Of a stretch of DNA of 64,000 nt, positions 57,230 through 64,000 are shown piece by piece (within the stretch, counting starts at the first letter, position 1; each line of letters starts with the position of its first letter). Below the pieces are notes generated by a model. The model ran no database searches. It had not been told where the DNA came from and saw only the letters and a list, made by a program, of their open reading frames with translations. Origin of the DNA: Trichobilharzia regenti (taxonomy: Eukaryota > Platyhelminthes > Trematoda > Strigeidida > Schistosomatidae). Both the position numbers and the translations under genes were made by a program. The stretch spans positions 64,790,887 through 64,854,886 of the forward strand of contig OX235262.1 in NCBI GenBank assembly GCA_944472135.2. Direction: 5' to 3'.

Positions 57230-57462
57230 AGTTGGCTGATAGAAAAGACCGGTGTTTTGAATGCGGTAAGCCGGGACACTGGAGAAGATACTGCCCAGAA
57301 AGGCGAAAAAGAAAAAATTTCAGACGGTATAATGCTTGTTCTTTCTTTCGTATGAACCTAGGTTTAGTGGGGGCTATTGAGAAAGGCGCTCTGTATTCGA
57401 AGTTGCGAGTGAATGATCGAGAAGTAGTATGTTTGATAGATACAGGGCGGCCGTGTCGTTAA
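57205..57462 (+). CDS. Gag zinc knuckle and protease start (second frame)
   Basis: Overlaps gag by 25 bases in another frame. CFECGKPGHWRRYC at 57253-57294 is a canonical CX2CX4HX4C nucleic-acid-binding knuckle. The frame goes on to the protease entry VCLIDTG at about 57430-57447 and then runs to a stop at 57462 out of register with the rest of the protease. The AUG at 57205 may not be a real start; this is probably the continuation of gag. Confidence 0.75.
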   Translation: MQREVAALKLADRKDRCFECGKPGHWRRYCPERRKRKNFRRYNACSFFRMNLGLVGAIEKGALYSKLRVNDREVVCLIDTGRPCR

Positions 57463-57836
57463 TAGATAAGAATTTATGTAAGAGTGTTAATCCGTGTTCA
57501 TTGACAGTACAAACAGTAGGCGGGTATGTGTTGCGTATCACGGGTAGATCGAACTGTACGGTCGTTGTTGGTGGCTGCGAGGTGACGTTTCCTTTCATTG
57601 TTGTACCCGAACTACAGCGAACGATATTAGGAGCGGATTTTCTGCGTGAGATTGGTGCCATAATCGACACGCAAGCGAACGTGGTGATCACGAAATACGG
57701 GCATATCAACATGTATGAGACCAGCGAGATAGCAGCGATTAAGCTGTCGACGGTACACAATGTGACAGAGTTAATTAATAAATACGATCATCTGTTCACT
57801 GGAGATGGGACCCATACGGTTATTGCGATAAGGTGA
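57429..57836 (+). CDS. Aspartic protease domain (third frame)
   Basis: Picks up the protease after the DTG triad with AAVSLIDKNL and carries the flap-like region and LRITGRSNCTVVVGG, then VVPELQRTILGADFLREIGA, the ILG-D helix typical of Ty3/gypsy proteases, and ends before the RT with YDHLFTGDGTHT. The catalytic triad and this part are split across two frames at about 57448. The upstream ATG is not a credible start. Confidence 0.75.
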   Translation: MFDRYRAAVSLIDKNLCKSVNPCSLTVQTVGGYVLRITGRSNCTVVVGGCEVTFPFIVVPELQRTILGADFLREIGAIIDTQANVVITKYGHINMYETSEIAAIKLSTVHNVTELINKYDHLFTGDGTHTVIAIR

Positions 57837-60487
57837 ATCATGAAATTCCGTTAAGTGATCCTAAAGTAAGGTCATTTTTAACGCGAAGAGTTCCATGTCA
57901 TCTGGAAGGCGAAGTGGAGCGACAAGTGCAAGAGATGTTAAAAGATGATATTATTGAGGAAGCTGATAGCCCATACAACTCTCCAGTGCTGTTAGTAAAA
58001 AAAGCGAATGGGAAATATAGATTCTGTGTTGATTTTCGACAGTTAAACAGTATGACAGAGTTAAGACCGTGTGCCATGCCAACAGTGGTAGAAACCTTAG
58101 ATCGCCTACAAGGTGCGAATGTGTTTTCGGTTCTCGATCTTCGCTCAGGATACTGGCAGATACCGATAAAACAAAGTGACAGAGATAAGACGGCTTTCAT
58201 CGTGGGTCAGACGCAATATCGATTTAAACGCATGCCGTTTGGACTAGCAGGTGCACCGTTTACGTTCAGGCGACTGATGAAGCTATTACTTAAGAACTTG
58301 AAAAACGTGGAGGTTTATGGTGATGATCTCGTCATATACAGTCAAAACGAAAACGATCACGTCAACCATGTAGAAGCCGTGCTGCGACGCATCGAAGAGT
58401 TTGGACTACGCGTCAACAAAACCAAGTCTCAGATAGCCAAAAAGAATGTTACTCTGTTGGGACATAAAGTGGGAAATGGTGAGATTAAACCACTGCCGGA
58501 GAAAATTTTGACGATTAAAACGATTCCAGCCCCGAATTCAAAGAGAAAACTGAGACAATTCTTGGGTAGAGCAGCGTTTTATAGTCGCTTCGTGAAGAAC
58601 TTCAATGAGATAGCAGCCCCTCTATACAGGCTACTAGGTGAGCCAAAGTTTGTTTGGTCGGAAGAATCGCAGAGGACATTCGACAGAATTAAACAGCTGC
58701 TCGACCACCAACAAATGACGCTAAAACTACCTGTGCCAGGAAGACAGTTCACAGTGTGCACAGATGCCAGTGACTACGCTATAGGTGCGGTCCTAAGACA
58801 GGACGAGGGAATCGTTGAGTATGCCAGTAGGGTTTTGACCCTCACAGAGAGAAAGTATTCAACGATAGAGAAAGAATGTTTAGCAATGGTATGGGCAGTC
58901 GACAAATGGAGACCTTATTTACTCGGCCGGCGGTTCCACATCGAAACTGATCATAAGCCGCTACAATTTTTGAAGACAGCGAGAGACCCACGGGGGAAGT
59001 TGTCACGGTGGATGTTGCGTCTTCAGGAATACGATTTTACGATCTCACACGTTCCTGGAAGTGAAAATGTCTTGGCAGATTTGTTATCGAGACCAGAAGA
59101 TGAGTCTGAGTTGCCCGAGGTCGCTTACGGAGTGCATGCAGTAGAACAAGACCCACTAAGACTTGCACGTAGGCAGAGGTTGGACGATACGCTGAATACA
59201 GTAATACAGGTGATCACCAACGGAATAGAAGTGGATCAAACTACGGCGAGTAAGGAGCTAACCACACTACTCAGACAGAGGGATCGACTCAGAGTGAATG
59301 CCTACGGGACTCTGACCTGGCGAGAGAACGACGGAAGCTGGCTGGCTGTCATACCTCAATCGTCGCGCCACGACATGATAGAAGAATGTCACCAGCTAGC
59401 GCATACAGGCGTGGCCAGAACGACCGACCTCCTAAGACAAAGTATGTACTGGCCAGGTATGAGAGAAGACGTAGCAAGATACGTACTTGGATGTCCACGG
59501 TGCCAGCTGATGAAAGGTGACCGGTATATACGACCACCACTTCAGTCGATTCCAGTTACCGCGATAGGTGACTTGTGGTCCGTAGATGTCATGGGTCCAT
59601 TTCCTCAGACATCCAATGGTAATCAGTACCTCTTGGTGATGACGGAACACGCGACACGATGGGTAGACGCCGTAGCAATCCCAGACCAACGTGCAAGAAC
59701 CGTGACAGATGCAGTAGTTAGACACATTGTTGCAGACCACGGCGTACCGAAGACAATACTGACAGACCAAGGTCCCTGTTTCGAGAGTGAAGAGTTTACT
59801 TCCCGTTTGCAACAGCTGGGCATCAAGAGGATCAGAACGACCCCATACCATCCACAAACGAATGGCCTAACGGAGAGAAACAACCGTACACTGAAAGAGT
59901 GGCTGGCTTCGAAGGGCGGGAACTGGGAAACGGAGCTTCCACTGATTTTACTAACACATCGGGCTACCACTCAGGAAACAACGAAGAAGTCACCCTTCCA
60001 ACTGATGTATGGTAGAAAACCACGATTACCGGTACACAATGAGACCTGGCCCATGCACCAAAAGTGGAGTACGACGAAATTAAAAGCAGAGAGGAAAGAG
60101 GCAGTCAAGAATGTAATACGGAAGCAGCGCAGTGATGTCACGAAGTCTCAGATGAAAGAAAGGACGCAGTGCATTACCTTTGCAGTCGGGGACCAAGTGA
60201 AGTGTAGAGACAGGAGATATACAGTTGGAGGCGGGCTAGGTTCACGGAAACTCCTTCCAAAGTGGGAAGGACCATACACAATCACAAAAAGACGGGGTCA
60301 AGTATATACCATCCGAAGAGGTGATAAACAGAAACGAGTTAACGCCAGTCAGCTCCAAAGATGGGTACAGTGGGACAAGCCGGTCAGTAACAATCCTCAA
60401 CTAGAGGATGTAGCACCCAGAAGGTCGGAACGTCTGCGCACAAAGCTATTTGACGGGGGGACGAGTGTGGTGAGAGCAGGCTGCTAG
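57833..60487 (+). CDS. pol: Pol: reverse transcriptase, RNase H, integrase
   Basis: 884 open codons; begins in the connector before the RT (the preceding frame ends at 57836, so a third change of register). RT: SPYNSPVLLVKK, FCVDFRQLN, VLDLRSGYWQIP, MPFGLAGAP, catalytic YGDD at residues 162-165. RNase H: CTDASDYAIGAVLRQ with D311, STIEKECLAMVWA, TDHKPLQFL. Integrase: zinc finger H520..H..CPRC (about 554-557), catalytic D585, D645, E681 (35 residues between the last two, as the family requires), TTPYHPQTNGLTER, and the GPY/F module (WEGPYTI, about 811). No chromodomain. The stop TAG lies 22 bases inside the 3' LTR. All active-site residues are intact. Confidence 0.95.
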   Translation: MNHEIPLSDPKVRSFLTRRVPCHLEGEVERQVQEMLKDDIIEEADSPYNSPVLLVKKANGKYRFCVDFRQLNSMTELRPCAMPTVVETLDRLQGANVFSVLDLRSGYWQIPIKQSDRDKTAFIVGQTQYRFKRMPFGLAGAPFTFRRLMKLLLKNLKNVEVYGDDLVIYSQNENDHVNHVEAVLRRIEEFGLRVNKTKSQIAKKNVTLLGHKVGNGEIKPLPEKILTIKTIPAPNSKRKLRQFLGRAAFYSRFVKNFNEIAAPLYRLLGEPKFVWSEESQRTFDRIKQLLDHQQMTLKLPVPGRQFTVCTDASDYAIGAVLRQDEGIVEYASRVLTLTERKYSTIEKECLAMVWAVDKWRPYLLGRRFHIETDHKPLQFLKTARDPRGKLSRWMLRLQEYDFTISHVPGSENVLADLLSRPEDESELPEVAYGVHAVEQDPLRLARRQRLDDTLNTVIQVITNGIEVDQTTASKELTTLLRQRDRLRVNAYGTLTWRENDGSWLAVIPQSSRHDMIEECHQLAHTGVARTTDLLRQSMYWPGMREDVARYVLGCPRCQLMKGDRYIRPPLQSIPVTAIGDLWSVDVMGPFPQTSNGNQYLLVMTEHATRWVDAVAIPDQRARTVTDAVVRHIVADHGVPKTILTDQGPCFESEEFTSRLQQLGIKRIRTTPYHPQTNGLTERNNRTLKEWLASKGGNWETELPLILLTHRATTQETTKKSPFQLMYGRKPRLPVHNETWPMHQKWSTTKLKAERKEAVKNVIRKQRSDVTKSQMKERTQCITFAVGDQVKCRDRRYTVGGGLGSRKLLPKWEGPYTITKRRGQVYTIRRGDKQKRVNASQLQRWVQWDKPVSNNPQLEDVAPRRSERLRTKLFDGGTSVVRAGC
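60454..60465 (+). promoter_or_regulatory. Polypurine tract
   Basis: GGGGGGACGAG just before the 3' LTR; primes plus-strand synthesis in this class. It is also coding, being inside pol. Confidence 0.6.
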
Positions 60488-60807
60488 CCGATTGGTTGGC
60501 ACTAATCTACGTTAATGTCTAGGTCACTAATATTGGCCGTGAACAAGGCTGTTTCAACAACCAATCACAGCAAACCTAAATGTGGACAAATATGATTCGC
60601 AGATAGATGGCTCTACTTTCCGAGAAATATCGAACACAACCAATCATAAGACTGTGTTTGTCTGCTTAACTTCCGAGAAACAACCAATCAGAAGACTGCC
60701 TTTTTCTGCTTGCATAAGCCTTATTAATGCATATAAAATATATATAAATACGTGTTGATTTTCGTAATAAAACGATCTGTTGCCAGCCCTTGTCTTCTGT
60801 TGTTACA
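60466..60807 (+). repeat. 3' LTR
   Basis: 342 bp, one base different from the 5' LTR. Its first 22 bases encode the last codons and stop of pol. Confidence 0.97.
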
Positions 60808-60811
60808 ATGG
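60808..60811. repeat. Target-site duplication, right
   Basis: ATGG directly after the 3' LTR, matching 56281-56284. Confidence 0.85.
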
Positions 60812-62084
60812 TTCTCAATGACCAATGGATAACCCACTGGTGTTTGATATAACAAGTGCTGGTTCACGCACTCACTGGGAACATTGTCACCCACTGCGTA
60901 TGCAGGCAAATTCAGCGGATTAGTCCCAAACACAATGAAACTTGAGTCATGAATTCCACTGCTAGACACCATCAACCAAATACAACCACATGAATAAATA
61001 ATAGCAGGAACATATTAATGAGTACTGAATTGTGAATTTTCACCCATCTGCAATCTGCAACAACTAAAATGTATAGGTTTGAATCACATAACACGTATTA
61101 TCCTTTTTATTGAGTTTTAAAAGTGTTGTTAGCCACTGATTCTGGTCACCCATCAAACATATTTGCCCGCAGAAAATATGTAGATGACAGCTCTATCTAA
61201 AAATTCAAATAACAGCTATCCTCCTGAAATCTAGTAGACCATAGGGAAGGAATAATATTTGAAAAAGGTATCCGTTTTAGACGGATAACTAGCTAGACAC
61301 AGCATTGAAGCAATGACAACACCCGTTTACAAGTGACAGCTTACCAGCCAACCTCCGCAGAGAGATGTCTCTGAACAAAAAACGAGATCTGATCGTTACC
61401 TTTTGTCATAAAGTTCACAGGATCTGGAGTCCGGAATAGCATCTGGATGAACTAAATATTCTTTTATATCAAACATAAAATATAGTGAATAATGTTAGAC
61501 ATGACTCAGCATGTAAAAACTACTTAAAGGTTTTCACATGTATCTAGAAAATAAAAGAAAAGGATATTTCTAAGCGTTTTTCTCTATATACCCCAGCTTC
61601 TTCGCTGAAACCTTCAAAAGAAACCTTGTTTCGATTTTCTGAACATATTTTGATCATATTAAGTAATTTTATAATTATTCAAAAAGCCTCAGCACCCTAA
61701 TTATTTCAGGAAATTCGCAACACCTATGCTTGGAATATTTGTAGTCATAACATTGTCTCAAATGATAAGCCCAGAATAGAGGGTAGTCTGCATATTGAAA
61801 TTCCCTACTTATGACCAGCTGTTATCAAGTTCAAAAATGGCAGACCCGATCACTGTTCTATCATAACGGATGTTTCTATGGAAAGTGGATGACTGTTAAG
61901 AATGTGTTAACAAATTGTGTGTTAACTAATTAACAAATATGTTATAGAATGCACTCAAAATACCTGAGATGTAAAACTAGAGATAGACAGTGCTCAGGAA
62001 ATGACAATATATATATATAATACAATTTACAATCATCTGATGTAATGATGAATGAATTCTTTTATAAACACAGTTCTCTTTCAA
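60812..62084. other. No gene; one divergent foldback relic
   Basis: 60840-60985 aligns with 5210-5345 and with the right arm at 36740-36812. The remainder is AT-rich, with (TA)n at about 62010-62019. Confidence 0.4.
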
Positions 62085-62165
62085 AAGAATGGTTACTGAA
62101 CATAGAGTACTCTTTTCGATAACTTCATCATCAGGCTCTACAGTTATATATACATAATAGTAGTG
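62085..62165 (-). repeat. Single arm of the 31745-32105 foldback family
   Basis: The minus strand reads ACTGTAGAGCCTGATGATGA, then AGTTATCGAAAAGAGTACTC. This is the best-preserved end of the family (compare GCCTGAAAATAAAGTTGCTG and AAAAGAAGTATTTCT at 32043). CTGATGA and GAAA are both present here. Confidence 0.55.
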
Positions 62166-62294
62166 AATGAATTGGTGTTATGAACAATATTAATGTTTAA
62201 ATAACCGCGAATAAATAATATCAATAGATTATAGTTCAATAGCATCAATATAACGACAAACTGTTGTTTTTTTTTCTTTATCAAGGCGGAATAC

Positions 62295-62480
62295 TGCTAT
62301 GAAAGGCACATGGTGGCTCCGAACAGCTCAGTGGTAATGTCTGTGAATGGAAAGTTGGACGACATGGATTCTAATCTTCGAGGAGGATATAGACTCGTCT
62401 TGCTAACGAATACTAACAAGCATGTAACTCAGGTTCCCAGCAGCCTGTTGACTGACGTTTTCTTCACGCCCGTCTGCTTA
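62295..62480 (+). repeat. tRNA-like relic, centre of the TTAGATGG foldback family
   Basis: GAACAGCTCAGTGGTAATGTCTG resembles an A-box region, and GACATGGATTCTAATCTTCGAGG corresponds to the B-box-like centre at 46163-46185. AACAAGCATGTAACTCAGGTTCC weakly continues into the right arm. Confidence 0.4.
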
Positions 62481-62571
62481 TATTTTGTCACTTCATTTCA
62501 TGGAAATGACTTCAAAAATATGGAAGATGAAAACACTGTTGAGTGAATGCTTCAATAAAACTAACTATCAT

Positions 62572-63415
62572 AATGTCTAATTTCCCACAAACTGAAAGAT
62601 ATGCAAGTCAAAAGCAACAAGTTGGCAGAAGAAGCATCAAAAATACGACTTCAAGTGAACATAGATAAAACAGAGGTGATGAAGATTCCTAACCATCAGC
62701 AGCATCAACAACAACAGACAACAATCAGCATAAATGGGAGGAACTTGAAAGAAACAGCCTCCTTCACCTACCTAACCAGGGGCCGTCGTTTCAACTACAG
62801 GCGGTCGGAACTGACGAGGATATCAAAGCCAGAATCGGAAAAGCAAGACAAGCTTTCATTACTCTCAAATCTGTGTGGAGGTCAACAGCACTCAGCATCA
62901 AAAATAAGATCCGGATTTTCAACTCCAATGTAAAGTCAGTGCTACTCACTATACGGATCAGAGACTTGCACTGCGCGTCATAAAGAGCATCTCAAACAAA
63001 CTTCAAACCTTCATTAACAACTGTCTCCGCTCAATACTCAAGATCAGATGGCTGTCCAGAAAAGATCAGCAACAAGGTGGAATCTCTGGCAATGAGCGAA
63101 CCAACACAGCAGGAACCGATTGTGAAACAAATAGGCAGGAAGAAATGGAGATGGATTGGCTGGCCATACTCTGAGGAAACCATCAAGTGACATCACTAGA
63201 CAAGCCACTGCTCGATTGGAACCCGAAAGGGAAGCGGCGAGTTGGTCGTCAGTGCGATAGTGGGGTGACTTGGAGGAGGTCATGAGAAGAGGAGATGAAA
63301 GCATGTGGGCAGACTTGGAGCGGCGTGGAAAATTTGGCAGAAAACCGAACGCAATGGAAACGCGCAGCTGAAGCCCTATGTTCCTCTAGGAACTAAAGGA
63401 TATAATAATTGATAA
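62572..63415 (+). mobile_element. RTE-type retrotransposon 3' fragment (copy C)
   Basis: Begins in the reverse transcriptase just after the FADD box (MQVKSNKLAEEASKI) and runs to the same 3' end as copies A and B (TTCCTCTAGGAACTAAAGG, TATAATAATTGATAATAATT). The frame 62601-62933 (LQVNIDKTEVMKIP, NGRNLKETASFTYL) is open and is near-identical to copies A and B. It is 5'-truncated, as is usual for target-primed insertion, and non-functional. Confidence 0.9.
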
Positions 63416-64000
63416 TAATTATCACAAAACGGCTGCTAATCACATCTGTAGATTGACTTATCTAGTATACGATGCCCATTTCATATTATTATTATTAGCA
63501 CATAATATTACTGTGTTATTTATTCCATGTTAATCTGTTTATTGGATATACCAGACGCAGTGAAACAGTGCTGTTTACTGAATGATAAAGTTTCAATCAT
63601 AATAACATTTGTAAATACGCAGTTTTGAGACTTGATGTCTATGGTTTTCCTTCTTTCTTTCCATTTGTCGCCATCCAGTAAAAATAGTACTGTTTCACTG
63701 TGTGATATATCCAACTAACAAATTAGTATGGAATTAAATCCTAATATAGTGTCCATGTTTTACCAACATATTAATAATCATGTTCTATTACATTCAGAAA
63801 TGTTTGAATACATCATTCAAACTTCTGTGAACTATTTAATGGACATTCTTGTTTTTACGTATTAGAACCTAAAGTCTTGTTTCAAAATGATTTAACACAG
63901 GACGGATGTAAACAATGAGAATGTTTAGAAATAACAGGGTGGCATAAGCGTGCATTTACCATTACACTACATAACATTACGTTCATTATTTTAAATAACA
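63416..64000. other. No gene seen
   Basis: AT-rich, apart from the small inverted-repeat element listed separately. Confidence 0.4.
63540..63720. repeat. Small inverted-repeat element (TTGGATATA ends)
   Basis: TTGGATATACCAGACGCAGT with GAAACAG at the left, and the reverse complement of the right end TTGGATATATCACACAGTGA with AACAGTACT. Inner similarity extends to TTTACTGAATG against TTTACTGGATG, arms about 45 bases. MITE-like. Confidence 0.65.

Larger units (their letters stand above)
56285..60807 (+). mobile_element. Complete Ty3/gypsy LTR retrotransposon, 4523 bp
   Basis: Two 342-bp LTRs (TGTGG...TTACA) differ at one position by my reading and are flanked by the 4-bp duplication ATGG, so insertion is recent. 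Internal order is gag, CCHC zinc knuckle, aspartic protease, reverse transcriptase, RNase H, integrase: the Ty3/gypsy order. No envelope-like ORF: pol runs straight into the 3' LTR. It resembles the Ty3/gypsy elements described from schistosomes (Boudicca, Saci-2/3), but I do not assign it to one. Confidence 0.97.

Noticed and set aside
1..64000. CRISPR arrays, bacterial operons, phage or rRNA genes
   Set aside because: No regularly spaced repeats, no dense coding, no rRNA-like sequence; all mobile elements are of eukaryotic types.

Overview
This is an AT-rich stretch of a eukaryotic nuclear genome, packed with transposable elements, and I find no complete host gene in it. The mix of elements points to a blood fluke (Schistosoma or a close digenean). 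It holds RTE-type non-LTR elements, a CR1-like element, Penelope-like elements (PLEs) with GIY-YIG endonuclease, a Ty3/gypsy LTR element, and tRNA-derived short repeats. One of the short-repeat families carries a hammerhead-ribozyme motif, as the schistosome Sm-alpha repeat is known to do. Species cannot be fixed from the sequence alone.

Layout: 1-8.3 kb holds decayed short repeats, two PLE fragments (813-880; 3620-4365) and old RTE tails. 8.37-10.57 kb is a 5'-truncated RTE element on the minus strand. 11-26 kb holds scattered tRNA-like short repeats, a long PLE relic (17690-18600) and old RTE tails. 26.99-29.79 kb is an unbroken 932-codon endonuclease/reverse-transcriptase ORF of a CR1-like element on the minus strand. 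30-42 kb is a nest of RTE 3' ends in both orientations, two PLE fragments and two members of a striking foldback family (31745-32105; 40500-40645). 42-49 kb is sparse. 49.09-51.79 kb is a nearly full-length but dead RTE copy whose reverse-transcriptase core is replaced by a scrap of the hammerhead short repeat. 52-56 kb holds further foldbacks and short repeats. 56285-60807 is a complete, very young Ty3/gypsy element: 342-bp LTRs differing at one base, 4-bp target duplication ATGG, an open pol, but gag-protease spread over three reading frames. 62.57-63.41 kb is a third RTE 3' fragment.

How the parts relate: the LTR element, the CR1-like ORF and the RTE copies look like sources of retrotransposition machinery, and the short tRNA-headed repeats look like non-autonomous passengers. 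Two short-repeat subfamilies share one tRNA-like head but have different bodies; one body matches the 5' leader of the RTE copy at 49.1 kb. Across at least ten copies of the hammerhead repeat the ribozyme consensus is recognisable, but every copy seen here carries at least one damaging change. Several foldback families with long inverted arms are visible directly. The strongest candidate for something poorly described is the foldback family at 31745-32105, whose ends carry a hammerhead-like arrangement.

Limits: all alignments were done by eye. Repeat edges are approximate (about 10-30 bases) unless they are stated as exact, as for the LTRs and ORFs.
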